Assembly (NCBI GenBank): GCA_027886175.1
Contig: JAJNNQ010000026.1
Location: forward strand, 19,870,001 to 19,934,000
Direction: 5' to 3'
Length of the DNA stretch: 64,000 nucleotides
From: Phylloscopus collybita
Taxonomy: Eukaryota > Chordata > Aves > Passeriformes > Phylloscopidae
The notes under the pieces: generated by a model
The model's input: only the letters and a program-made list of their open reading frames with translations
Databases searched by the model: none
What the model was told of the DNA's origin: nothing
In this document: piece by piece, positions 36,886 to 49,560 of the stretch
Layout of the letters: every line of letters begins with the position of its first letter
How positions within the stretch are numbered: the first letter of the stretch is position 1
Program-made: the position numbers and the translations under genes

Positions 36886-38826
36886 TTCCACAGGTGACCT
36901 GCTGTAAAAATAGCATATGGTTCAGGAGATTGCAGGCTGCTGTATGGATTTAACATGGTCTGTGCTCCTTGGCACCAAACATAGAACAAAAGAATTACCG
37001 AAAAAGCAGCACTGAGAAACAGAACATTGTGTGGGTTTCCAAAGGAACCAAAAAATAAATAAAAATAAAGAATGAAAATAACTGAAGAGATCTCCTAACC
37101 CTGGGAAGCTGTGATTCACTCACATGGTTTAAACTCTATACTAGTGCCTGAGAAACTTCAAATATTGAAAATGTTTTTAAATATAAATAAATATTGTATC
37201 ATATTTGTTCTACACTAGAGGAATGGTGTGACACCTGATATGGTTAAAATGTCCCCTCATACCTATATTTGAATACCAGATGTAAATTTTTTGTGTACCT
37301 TAAGCCACTTCTCCGGTCTGCATGTGCAGATGGAAGTCATAATTTTTTGTTTTAATTAAATATACAATGTTCACCCACTCTTTGCACGTTAAATGTTAAT
37401 GACAACACCATGACATAAGTGTATATTTATTTTTTTAATAAATGTAGTTCATGGATTTGAAGGCTGTGTTGACATCATAGACTATTTTCCTCCCAAGTTT
37501 TATTAGTGTTTTTCCAACCTGTTTCATATTTCTCTAAAAGAAGGCCACTGCCACTCCCAAGCACACTTTTTGCTAGAGGTTACAATCAAATATAAAAGCT
37601 GACAGAAGACTGAAGCAAGCAAAGAGGAAAACATTTTCTGCAAAACTTAATTGTTGCTGAAGTTAGTTAAATTAAAATGAAAGCCCTAGAAACCCTTATG
37701 CTGTACAGAAGTTTCTACTGAGATGAATTTGCACTTGGTCTGCTTTCTTTCTTACATACCAGTTCCGTGATGTACAGTCTTCTTCACACATTTAAATCAG
37801 TTGGTTGCTTAATGTCACTGAGCAGGATTCTAAACCAGAATTATGAAGCTTTTATAATGACATTTAGAGCTTAAGTATTCCTCTAATTTATCCATTTCCC
37901 ATCAATAAAAGATTTCTCAGGTAGAGAAGTAATTTAAGATCAACATATTTTAAAATATTTTTATTTAAATGTAAGAACATTTTAAACCACTTTTTTTTTC
38001 CTGGGAAAAAAAAATAGTCAATTGAGCAGTAATGAATATCTCATATTGCCCTAGAGTTGGTTTAAAAAATAAATGAAAAACCCAACCACCGTACCTTTTT
38101 GAATAAGCTGTAGTGGTAAAATAATGAATTCTGGAGTTTTGAAAAGGGTAACAATCAGAAAATAGAACAAAAACAAGGCAAATCTATGGTTGTCTGGTGA
38201 GTTTGTTTGTCTTTATAAGAGCAGAGGCTTAAAGCATAACTAGTTTCAAGAGGAAAACATCAGTGGAAAATACGACTTCAGGGTGAAGAATGTTTTGAGG
38301 AAAGGGAAAAGAGTGGAGGAAGATGGGGTCAGTGTAGGAGAGACGGCTGTAGATGAGGGATCAGAAGTATGAGCACAAGTTTTCTTAGCAACAGAGGCAA
38401 ATGCAGGCTACAAAGTGAATTGCAGAAAAGTGGAAGTAAGAAAATAAGCAGTCTCAGTATTAACAGGAACCACAGACCACAACTCTACTGGAAACCATTA
38501 CTATTATTGAGAAAAATAACAAATATTCTATTCCTCTCTATCTTCTCACAAGGTTGTCATTTGGTGTAAGACATAACTTTACTCTGTGGTTATATACATA
38601 CACTTTGGGAGTTTTAAATGTCTAAATCAGTCTGAGTAGAGTTGTGAGCTAATCAGTAGTTGTTAGCAACAGTTAGGACAAAATTTGTCTGTGGGCTGAC
38701 TTCATTGTCTTTCCTATCATTGTGTCAGAGTTAATACTTGGTCCCTGATGCACAATGACCTAGATAAAATTTGAAAGGATAGGCTTGTACTGAAGGGCTC
38801 TCTTTCTGGTTTTTTTTGGAGGAGGT
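36886..38826. other. AT-rich non-coding DNA, nothing recognised
   Basis: Unique sequence. Frames are 66 codons or shorter and without motifs. Confidence 0.55.
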
Positions 38827-38888
38827 GTTTTGTTTTGTTTTTTGTTTTGTTTTGTTTGGGGATTGTTTGTTTGTTTGTTTGTTTTTTT
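38827..38888 (+). repeat. (GTTTT)n/(GTTT)n repeat
   Basis: GTTTT units followed, after 'ggggatt', by GTTT units and a T run. The 83-codon frame over it is a repeat artefact. Confidence 0.9.
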
Positions 38889-39114
38889 CCTGGAGGGAAT
38901 TCCCCTTTTAAAATATATTTTTTTAATTTAAATGCATTAAGTATTCAATCCAAACTTTGCTCACCTCTGTTCCTTGTCCCATTCAGTTCCCTTCTTTTTT
39001 CAATAAGCATTTACATTTCTTTTCAAGGGTTTTTAAAAGCAAAAGACACGCAGGAAAATCAATGCAAAGCTATACTGTTTTACTAATTCTTATCCTGTAC
39101 CTCTTGCCCCATGA

Positions 39115-39240
39115 TACCTACAGTTGAAGAGTTATTATTTTATGAAACATTACATTGTTCTGATTACAGCCTAATTAATTACTAACACCTACAAATAAAA
39201 TGCATTAAGGCTGCCAAAAATGACAACCTTTATCAAGGCA
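39115..39240. promoter_or_regulatory. Possible homeodomain-motif cluster
   Basis: TAATTAATTA at 39172-39181 is a paired or LIM homeodomain-type site. It is set in high-complexity sequence with 'ctgattacagcc' and 'atgcattaaggc'. This is suggestive only, since TAAT motifs are frequent in AT-rich DNA. Confidence 0.2.
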
Positions 39241-40616
39241 CTACGGAGAAAACCATTAAGAAAAGCTATGTGTTATCTTAGTGGATTTATAAATTTTAAA
39301 AATTCAATTACAGATGTTCAATATTCTGCTGAAAATTCTAATATTCACAAAGAAAACGATTGGAGATACTAGTTCCATTTTTAAGCAATATCCTCATTAT
39401 AAGAAAATTCATATTTTTCCAATAAGTTTCCTTACTTTTGATGAAGCTGAAAATATTTCTCTCCTGTGTTCTGCTTGCACAGCTGAAACAAAGAATTTAA
39501 GTGGCTCTCTCTGACTTAACGTGCCTGTGTCATGTAATATTCTTCCTGAGACATCAAGCAAAGTAGTGCAGCAGATGTCTGTATGAGTTGGGCACAGTCG
39601 CTTCCAGAGCCTCCACAGAGCCAAGAGGAAGAAAAAAGAAGAGAACTGCTGAAATATAAAATGCTTAAAATTCGAACTTTGCTTCAGGTGTTGACTCTGT
39701 TGAGTCTTAGTATCCTAAAGTCCGAGTCCAAAGTATATATGGTATGGATAAGTGTGACAAGCTGCAACTAGCTGGAAAATGGTTCATTATTCTTAGCTTA
39801 ATTTAGTGGTTTATGGCTTTCTGAGGAAAACCTGTTGTATTGTAAAGAGAGAGGCCATATGAAAAAAATCTTTTCAATTATACCAGATCACATAAACCCA
39901 GAGAACATGAACAGCAAAGAACATTTTGCGTTGTAATTTTGTGCCCAGGCTGGATCTGTAACCATCACCGAATTTGGAGTATCTTTTATCAGTACTATTT
40001 CTATGCTTTCTAAGGAATATGCAGAGCACATTGTATTTATTGAGTTTTTGTTGGTTTTTTGGGTTTTTTTTCTACTAATCTTTAATTGAAATCTTTTTTA
40101 TTATCAGTATTCATTATAATGTCACTTCAGGAAAGATTTCTTCACCCCTCCCCTATAAATAGTTATTAATAGAGTAGTTAGTGTATTTTTAGATGATAAA
40201 AAAAAATGGAACATAGATTCCTTGTAGGGAATTCAGCAGGGAGAGCCTTATTGCATGAATGTGAATGAATAGGAAAAAAGACCTTAATTTCTAAAGAGCA
40301 AGGATAATTTTCAGATTTTCTTATGCAAAGTAAAGTCACAAAATTAAAAATACAAAGGTGAAAAATAATTCAAGAATAACCATCATTTATCAAAAAGCAT
40401 TGTCTATCAGAATTTGAAAAACTGGATGTACCTTCTCAAAAAAAAACCAGTCTTCCATATACAAATCCTATTAGATCTAACCTATAAAAAAAAAAAAATC
40501 AAAACCAGGCTACCAAATCAGTCAGGAAAGGGATGAATAGGGCACAAATTGCAAACATTGCCACTGAACAATAAATGTAGCTAGACTTGGGCTTAACTGA
40601 GCAAAAATCATATTGA
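39241..40616. other. AT-rich non-coding DNA, nothing recognised
   Basis: Unique sequence with an A run near 40485-40498. Frames are 71 codons or shorter. Confidence 0.55.
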
Positions 40617-40651
40617 GGGGGTGTGGGGGGGGGATGGTGAGAGGGGGGCGG
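40617..40651 (+). repeat. G-rich tract, potential G-quadruplex
   Basis: G runs of 5 (40617-40621), 9 (40625-40633) and 6 (40643-40648) bases with short spacers. The 9-base run can supply two tetrad strands, which gives the four runs a quadruplex needs. It stands out in AT-rich flanks. Confidence 0.7.
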
Positions 40652-41060
40652 TATTTGTGTGTGTCATGAAAATATTTCCTATATTCTCTTTGCCAGGCTA
40701 AGATATAAGAAGAGAGAAAAGCATCTCTTCATTTTTTCAAAGGCTGTTGCTTTAAAACGCTTCTAAGTAGAGGTCAGTGAACTTTTTAAAGTACAGGTTT
40801 CAAGTGAAACTTGTTGTCTAAAACTCATTGAGGTAAAATATTTTCTTTTCACTGAGTTTAATTTGTGGCAGTGAAATCTGTTGCAGATAGGAGGTATTAA
40901 CTTTGAACAGCTCACCCTGGCTTAAAGCCATGCCAGTAAAGGAGATAATAAAGGGATAACACCTGAAGTTTGTGTTGGTCTTGCCACTCATTATGACATG
41001 AGTTAGACTGGTTAGATTGAGTCACGTCAATTCAGTATGTCCTATATTACAATAATCCGA

Positions 41061-41116
41061 GAGAAGAGAAGAGAAGAGAAGAGAAGAGAAGAGAAGAGAA
41101 GAGAAGAGAAGAGAAG
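41061..41116 (+). repeat. (GAGAA)n pentamer microsatellite
   Basis: Eleven perfect GAGAA units form an uninterrupted purine-only strand. Confidence 0.96.
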
Positions 41117-42165
41117 ATACATTTTGCAGATTTCCTAAATACAGACTAATAGGATTTTGCAATATGCCACAGACAGGACAAGAGGAGAAAACCAGGTCAA
41201 GAAATTATTTTGAGCATTACTTGAAATGGAGCAATTGGAATTTTAGCTGTGTCCCCTGAACCAGAAAGTACTCAAACCTTGTCAGCTCAGCCTACATCTC
41301 CTATGATTAATATAAAGAGATGAAAATAACAAGAATGATTCTCAGAGACTTGAGCACTGTTATTTAGAAATATTTTAAAGTAATTGGAAAAAAAGGAAAT
41401 ATTAATGTGTCTTTATGTCCCAACTTCTACTATGTCTGTCCATCAATTTTTCTTTAATATGGACTGTTACCTCTTGTGTTTTCTTTGTGTGTCTGTTAAT
41501 AGCATCGTTATGTTTTTCTTTTCCTTAAAATATCTTTTTGCAATCTTCAAAGACATTAGGTAGAATATAATAGCTCAAAGATCTCTAAATATTTTCAACC
41601 TGACTTATATACCTGCATGTTCTGAAAGAGGGAAATAGTCTGAATGCTACTTTAAAGATACACTTTGGCTTTAAAAAAGCTATGAAAGCTTGATCTGTAG
41701 TTTAATTTTTACTTCTTTAATGTGTGAATAATGCTAACCCCAAATCTTCCATCTTCTTCTTCGTTGTTTTAACTTCCAAAAAACCCACAGTTTCTCTGTA
41801 TTTTGTAAAAACCAAAATGTCCTCTTTTTTTCATTTGAATATATGGTATTCTGTTAGATAAAACTCTGATTTTATTGGGTTGTCCTTTGGAAATTAACTA
41901 GACTGAGATTTTTTTCATTTATTCTGAGTGCTTAATCACATATTAAGAGTTGTCAGAACTTAAGATCTTCACACAAAATACAGAACACTGTCCGCAGATC
42001 TGTTGATAAAACAGATTCTAGTAGTTCTAATGTGGAGATGTGCAGATGAGTGATAAGTACCTTTTATTTTCATGGTCATAATACTCATAATAGCATGTAG
42101 TCTCAATTTAATATAAATATAAAAAAAAAAAACTTTACAAATGCAGTCAGGATCACTGTGAAAGA
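41117..42165. other. AT-rich non-coding DNA, nothing recognised
   Basis: Unique sequence. No open frame longer than 60 codons stands out. Confidence 0.55.
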
Positions 42166-42282
42166 CAGCACCAGAGAGAGGAAGTAACTTGTTTAAGGAC
42201 CTTCAACATGGTCATGTGTGGAGAAGCAACTCAAGAATGCCAGTTTGGTGCCTCAACTCAGGTGACTCTCCCAGACTTACTC
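42166..42282 (+). mobile_element. Possible ancient MIR-like SINE tail
   Basis: 'agagaggaagtaacttgttt' followed by 'aggaccttcaacatggtcat' and a 'caactcaggtgactctccc' end follows the MIR 3' pattern of a short-gap 'agtgacttg' block and a downstream 'ctcctgac'-like block. It is diverged and of low certainty. Confidence 0.35.
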
Positions 42283-43566
42283 ACTGTTATATAATGATAC
42301 ATATATTCACAGTTATTTCCTATTTTAGATACAGTTCTTGATTTGTGCACATAAGCCCTTTTATTTTTTTTTCTTAAGAGCACTGAACATTGAACAATCT
42401 TGCTGACTGGAGTGACTGCCAAAGGAGCAGATTTTGCAGTAACTGCAACAGATTGAAAGTGGTAATGATGAAAACTGGAAACTGTAAAGTAGAAGAGAGA
42501 ATAATTCATATAGGGGATAGATGAATGTCACATGCTTTTCATAGCCTATCAAACAGCTGCTATTCAAAATTGCACATATTGATTATTTGCAGCAGCATCC
42601 ATACCAGCTCATTATCTCCTTTTGGACTTGAGTATACATGGCATTTGTTCAACATTTTCAACCAATAAACAAATTTGTTAAAATGGCAGTGTTTGTATGT
42701 GATTTGAAAACAATGAAAGAAGTAAAAACAGCGAAAAGCCATTCATAGTAATTGAACTTCTTCCTGCTACAAAACCCTTTGACATTTCTTATATTGAGAA
42801 ACTGATGAAAAATTGAATTGTCTTTTTTCCCATTTTGCCTTTCTTCCCCTCACCTTCAGAGCAGTTAAAAATACAGAAGTCATTGAATACATACTGATGC
42901 CTGAGATTTGAACACATAAAAGGCACAACAGACAGAAATGAACAGCCTGTGTTTGTAATGATGCTGAGCATGTGGAACCACGCTTATTAGTCTTTCTGTG
43001 AAGGACATTTATTCACAAAGTGGTTAATATTTGGGGTTTTTTAAGACAGTTTATCTATTTATGCAGAATAGTAAATAGTTTTGGGAGTTAAATGTATGTC
43101 TCTTGGTACTATGTATTAAAGGGTTCCTAAAGTCTAATACTAAAAGGATTGTCCACAAACACATCAGGAAACAGGAAAAACTTCAAGTTATAGGAGATTT
43201 CCAACACTGCCATAATTTACAGATCTGTAGGCAGGAAAATACGGCAATCAGGTTTTTGAAGTTTTACCAGATAATCAAAAGTTACCCACTGACTACCTAT
43301 ATAGAGTTGTCCTAATAAAGTTATTGTTGGATACAAGCTTTTATATGCCTTAATATTGAGAAAATATTGTTTTTCAAGAAAATTTAAAGAAACATACATA
43401 AAAATACTCCAGAGTTCATCTGATCCTACCTAAGTCAGAATTAAATACAATTACATCATTCCTGGAAGTTGTTTCCTTTACCATCTTCCTAACAAATTTC
43501 ACTAATGGAAAACTAGATATATCATGCATCATTTTCCCCCTCTATATTTTCCATGTTCCAAATCAA
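42283..43566. other. Non-coding DNA, nothing recognised
   Basis: Unique AT-rich sequence. Overlapping minus-strand frames of 60-83 codons have no features. Confidence 0.55.
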
Positions 43567-43770
43567 AAGAAGAAAAATTTCTTCACAGGAAGGGTGGTCA
43601 GACATTAGAACAGGCTGCCCAGGGAAATGGTTGAGTCACCATCCCTCGGAAGTATTTAAAAGGCTGTAGATGTGGCACTTAGGGACGTGATTTAGTGGTG
43701 GATTTGGCAACTTAACAGTTGGACTCAATGATCCTGAAGGTCTTTTCCAACTTAAATGATCCTATGATTC
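43567..43770 (+). mobile_element. CR1 LINE fragment (3' end), plus strand
   Basis: This is the last ~200 bp of a CR1 element. It starts 'gaaaaatttcttcacaggaa', then 'aacaggctgcccagggaaat', 'gagtcaccatccctcggaag' and 'ggactcaatgatcctgaagg'. It ends at 'cctatgattca', the CR1 terminal motif. It is 5'-truncated and only moderately diverged. Confidence 0.9.
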
Positions 43771-46290
43771 AAACTCTTTCCTCAACTTATTCACATTAGA
43801 CCTAGTGAGCAGTGTACCTCTTTTTCTGCATCTTCCTCAGAGGTATTTGAAGATTATTACAGAAGTTCTTCAACCTTCTCTTTTGAAAAACTGCTCCATG
43901 TCTTACATTTATTTTTTGTTTATTTTTCTCTTTGGTCAAATTTTCTGCCCCACCTGTTAGCCATAAGTAGCTGCACATTTTGTTTTCTTGTGTGATTTCC
44001 TGTTATAAAGAAGAAAAATAAAATTTTTCCATACTCTTTCCAGATATAACAGTTATATAACTCCACCAAGATGGAAGGTCAAGGTTTCTGTCTTTTTATT
44101 AGTGGTTTGATACAGCTGGGGTATCATGCTTGGTTGTGATCTCTAGCTGACATCTTTCACTTCGTTTTTTCCCAAATTGCTAAGCAGATAAATCAAAGTT
44201 GGGCAGGTTTCCTGAGTTTTGATGTTAGGGCTGGAGCTGTGGCTTTCTATCTGTACCAGAAAATACTTAAAACATTTTTATCTGTGTTTTCCAGTGCTTA
44301 AGAGGATGTTAAAAACATGCCAAATGTCATAAGGCAGTTGAAATTCATTCTGAATGTTTTCCAATACACAACACAATACTTCAGTTTTACTGTTTAGTGC
44401 TCTGTTTGTTGCACATTTATGTTGTCATTTTTTGCAGTGTGTCCTGTAGAACAAGATTTTTCTGTTTGTAACATCTGAATGTACTCAATATATTGCCCAA
44501 CACAGAAAGATACAATAACTTAGGAGGCAGGTGAGTGCTGTGTGTACTATCAAAAATACAGAGTAACAAAAGCAGATTAATATATTTGAACTACCTATTT
44601 ACTTAAAGAGAAAAGGGTTAACTTTATGGCATTATTTTTAAATTGCTAAACTTTACACCATGGGATTAAATAGAGAATAGTTCATGAATTAATGAAGAAT
44701 ATAAGCCTATTTCCAAAACTGGGTAAAAAATGTCATTGTTACATTAAAACATTTCTGAGCCAGGGGCATATATTTTCTTTCAAATAGTTTACAGCACTGC
44801 TTTTACCATTTCAAAGCTAACTCTGCAACTTTAACCCTTCTTAATGCTCTGCTACCTTTCTACCAGCTCAAAAGGGATGCAACCACATCTGGTAGCCAAT
44901 TACCGGCAGCATCCTAACTGAGACAGGTGTCCTGGGTTCTAAATCCTGAGATCATCTTTGAAATCAAGTCTTCAATGACTTCAGGTATTTGGCACTGCTG
45001 CTTTCTTCCCAGCTGAAACAAAATTCCAATTTACTTTCCTCTTTAGATCTGCACAGGAAATGGCTCTACATCAAATTGTTATGATCAAGGAAGATATTGC
45101 TTGCAGCAGTCTCTCACAGGTTTCAAAATGACTCAGAGGGATTGAGCAGCTGTATGTGTGTCACCAGTGAAGGAAAAGGGGAGAAACAAAAAAGAAGAAG
45201 AAATGAGCAATTTGTAACTTTTGATGGAAGTAAATTTGCAAATAACAACAAAAGACAAATGGAAGATAAAAAGAGTGCTTATTTCTGAGGTGGAGACAAA
45301 AGGCATTTGAAATGTTACTGCAGATCACAGAACTGCATCTTTATGAATAACTCCATTCAAAGTTATATCCCTTCTAACAGGCTAACTCATTTGGCATTTC
45401 TTTTTAATAAAGATGTGAAAATGTTGCTTAGAGTTTTAATGGAGCTAATAGTCTCATGGTTTTAATGAATTTCAGCACTTTTCATACCAGTCTTCAGGAA
45501 CTCAGTTTTAGGTCATAGCAAATGCTTAAGAATTTTCCATGAAATTCCCTCTTCACAAAAAAGGTAATTCAGAAATATGAGTGATGGAAAATTTAGTAAG
45601 ATGCTTATGTGTAACATGAAACCTTATATAAACTTTACATAAAGGAAAGATCTGTTTCCTCAAATGATGCATTATCACATAATTTTTAAACTTGCAAATT
45701 TTAATATATCTTTCTTACTTTGGCATTTGCAAAGTTGTACATATTTTGTGTCAGAGTTTATACTTTTAAGAATCTTTGATTTTTCATTGGAGGTTTGTCA
45801 GAATTCTTCTCACTACCTTTTCCAAATGAAGCTCACTGTCAATACCACAAGGGATTGTTACTTCAGGAATGAGAAAATTTTCAGTTTATTTCAGTTATTC
45901 CACTTATGCAAAAATATTATTAAAAGGCCTTGTTCTTTATTGACTCTTTTTGAATGGCAATGACGCTGCACTGTACTGTACAGATACTATACTACTACTG
46001 TGTTGATAAAGTTCCTTGTTTACTAATTCACCCTGTTTTCCTGCATTGCTGAATTATTTAAGATATTATAGTGCTGTGATAAACCAGCACTCACAGTCTC
46101 CATACAATCAGAGCTCCCTTACATGATACTCCCACACAAGAAAAGGCAATACATCTCCTTTGCAAGAAATTATTCACAGCTTTTCTGTGGTACAAAAGGT
46201 GTTCTCATGTAACAACACTGCTACAAAGCCATCTACTCCTAAGGTACCCAGGAGTCACTATTGCAGCCTGTGAAGAGAGGCTTGTGCTTA
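43771..46290. other. Non-coding DNA, nothing recognised
   Basis: About 2.5 kb of unique sequence. The 99-codon plus-strand frame at 45664-45963 is AT-rich and motif-free. Confidence 0.55.
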
Positions 46291-46312
46291 CATTGTACAG
46301 TGCTGTACAATG
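46291..46312. repeat. Perfect 10-bp inverted repeat
   Basis: CATTGTACAG (46291-46300) and CTGTACAATG (46303-46312) are exact reverse complements with a 2-base spacer. Confidence 0.88.
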
Positions 46313-49300
46313 CAAGACATGGTCCTTGGGAAAACACGTTTCACTCTACCATCTGAAATACTCTGTTTGATTGATAAAGTTGATACGATCTGTCAGAGAA
46401 AATCAGGAGAGGCTTCAAGCCTTGTCCAGCATCATGCTGCTCTCCCTGCAGGTGTTGCAGTGACTGATGCTTGTCAGGCAGGACTTCTAAGACTGTGGCT
46501 ACAAGTATTAGTGTTTCTCCCAAGAGCAGCTACAGCTCCTGGGTCCCCTAAATTTTTGAACAGACCAAGAGAAGGTCTGTGCACTTCATTTTACCTAGAC
46601 TTACCCACTGCTTCCAGGGATAACTCAGGAATACTTTTCAGGTTCACACAGATCTGCCTTAAGTAGAGGATTGAAGGATGTAGACAGTTATGAAAAATTA
46701 AACATAACCATAATACTAGATTATATTCAGCTTCAAACCCTTTCACAGATGCTTCAGAACCCCTGCTGAAAATCATCATTTGTATGTCCCATGCCCAGAA
46801 GCTAACTTCCTCATCACAGACAGGAGCTTTTAGCAGCGCTGGTGAGCACATTGTGCCCATGGGGCTCTCCCAGTCTGGGATGGTTTTACGTCCAGTTTTT
46901 TCTTTGGTACAATCTCTGAGCTGTGTGCACCAACTTAGAACACTTGAGAATTTGTGCCAGAGGCACTTTCTCAGTTCTAGGGGGCAAATTTATCTCCCTC
47001 TTCCCCTCTCTTTCTATTTCTCATTATACAAAGTTATACCTCTAGCGTTTTTCCATATGTGTGCATTGTAAGCCTTTTTTCTTGTCTTCAAAAATGGAGA
47101 TTTATGTTTAGCAGTAATTCACCTACCTTGATATTTTATACTTCTGCCACATTCTTGTTTTCTTTCTTTAGCAGATGTTTTTAAAGTTCTTCCATTCCTT
47201 TTCTGGTTCCAGTCTCACTACTGAGTCACTCAGAGAGTTTGACAGAGGTGAACAATGTTTTAGTTTCTGATAGATGCTAGAGAAGATACCTGAGGGCAGA
47301 GCATATCACTATGGGCTGCCTAAAGCTTTGCTGCATGTCCTTCCCACTGCTTCTATCTCTTGTTTAAGGCCTTGATTATCATAACATGGTACCATTTGCT
47401 TCACTTAAGAGGCCATTCATTGTTGCAGAGCTGTGCTAGGAGAACTACATGCTCCACCTGTTTAAAAGACGTATAGGAAATGTTGCTGACAGTCTTGCTT
47501 TCACTAGTGCCCCAAGAAGATCCCTTGTCTGTTCTCCTGGTTGGAGTAATATGACCAGGGTTGACATATCAGCTGCCATTACTTAAGTATACCACTGACA
47601 GAGAGAGCTGTAATTTTAAATATATGGTATTAAAAAAAAAAAATCTTCCCATTATGGTACAGGAGCAAACTGATGGTTATATATTACAATTTATGAGGTT
47701 GACTTTCATAAAATTTGTTAACTTTTACATTTTTGGAATAGATCATTTCACTCAATGATTTCTCTTTGCATTTAATCTTTGCTTTCTTTTTCCCCCCCCC
47801 TGTATTTTCTCCTGAAATTAAAATTGATTATGAACAATTTATCAGTGCACTAGGAGTTTTTCTGACATCATTCCCACTCTTTCCTTTCTATAGACAGCTA
47901 GCTTTTTGCAGATCTTTTCCTAGAGGCTTTGTCATTCTGATTTTTCCTCTTAGGGTATTAAGAAGTAAGTAATTATTCTTTAAAAGTATAGAAGCAGGCC
48001 AGCATTCAAAGATGGAGGTGCAGCATACTAAACAGGCACTGTCTTTATGTATTTCAAACATACACAAAATATGTCAGTTCTCACATTGATTTCTTCTGTG
48101 GGAACAGCTTCGGAACAATAGATATTATTTTCCACTGAATATCTCAACACCGTAAGTACTGTCTTATTGCTTTGTGTGTTCTTTATTGTTTATTTATATA
48201 TTTTAACCTTTTTAGTCTTTAAAATTCAAAAGATAATGTTAAAACCACATATAAACTTCCTTATCAGAACACTAAATTAGATATGTGAAAACTAAGAATA
48301 ACAAATAATTAATCTGATGATTTTACAGAATTACTAGCAATATAACCTGTAGAAATTGGATTTCCTACTTTTAAAATAGACAGAAAATTTTGACTCAAGT
48401 ATCTGCAAATTACATTAGATTAGAAAAAAAAAATCTTCGCTATTTAAAGTATCATTCCATTTCTAAAACATGAAATGTCTGACTAGATAAAATAGTTACT
48501 GCTGCTATTAGGAAAGGAAACTATTGCTTTAAAACAAAAAATAAAATCAGATAAAATTTTACATATAAAGTTATTTTGAAGAAAATACAGGTAATTTGCT
48601 TAATATACACTGTACCACAAATTATCAAGAAATTTACATATTTAGTATGTCTATTTATATTCTTAGCTTGGCTAATATCAGAAATATAGTGTATCACTGT
48701 CAGTTTTAATACAGATTTTTGTTCGGTTTTACTGATTAGGTAATCCTAAGGAAAATATAATTAAAGAATATGAGATTTTATAAAAATAATACATGTATGA
48801 AGGAATTTGAACTGTTAGAATATATATTGTTTTGTTTTTTATTGATCCATTTTCTTACCCAATTGAAAAAGAAAAATGGAAACTATCATATTCATATAAG
48901 AGAAAAATTACAAGTGTTTGGTTTTTATGCTCAACCTCATATGAATCTGCTATAAATTCTACATTTTTTTCTGAAATGTTTTAAATGTAATTCAGCAACT
49001 TAAATTCATATAAGCAGTTTTTTAACCCTATTACAAAATCTAATTCCACATTGATTTAAAAACGCTGGATTTTTTATCATAATATGCTACATCATTTACA
49101 CCAGGTAATTTAAATGCATTTCAGTTTTTCAAAGGAGAAAAATAAAGACGTTATTTGTTCCTAAAGTGTTTATACAAGCTTTCCTTTTCAGCACACATTG
49201 TTGTAAAGGAAATTATTATAATTTTCATATAATTTCTACATAGTGACATATTTCTTGTTGAAAGCACAAGCATAAAAATTAATTTTCTACAATGTGCTAG

Positions 49301-49415
49301 CTTGGCTATAGGCTGAAAGAACTTTTCCTTGTCTTTGGAAGTATTTTGTATATAAAGTACTCCATTTTTCTTGGAAGTGTTCCAAGATCTTCAAGTTACT
49401 ATTGTAATTATTTAC
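46313..49415. other. Non-coding DNA, nothing recognised
   Basis: About 3.1 kb. Opposing frames of 118 and 89 codons near 46.3-46.9 kb lie in GC-richer DNA without domain signs. 48.0-49.3 kb is very AT-rich. A 10-base C run lies near 47793. Confidence 0.55.
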
Positions 49416-49560
49416 AGATTCATGGATTGTAAAGTCAGAGGGGACCATTAAGCTTCTAGATTGACATCAACAACAGTATTCAGATTTACCTAGATATTTC
49501 TGATATGAAGTCTCTAACTAAGACCTGTCTACTTTGAAGGCATTCCATCCTGGAAAGAAC
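49416..49560 (-). mobile_element. Ancient CR1/L3-like LINE 3' fragment
   Basis: The plus-strand run 'agattcatggattgtaaag' then 'cagaggggaccattaagctt' and 'tagattgacatc' follows the pattern of old sauropsid CR1/L3-type 3' ends on the minus strand. It is far more diverged than the other CR1 copies here, which suggests insertion before the avian radiation. Confidence 0.55.

Noticed and set aside
46310..46666. 118-codon plus-strand frame
   Set aside because: An overlapping minus-strand frame exists, no domain is recognised, and there is no transcript-like context.
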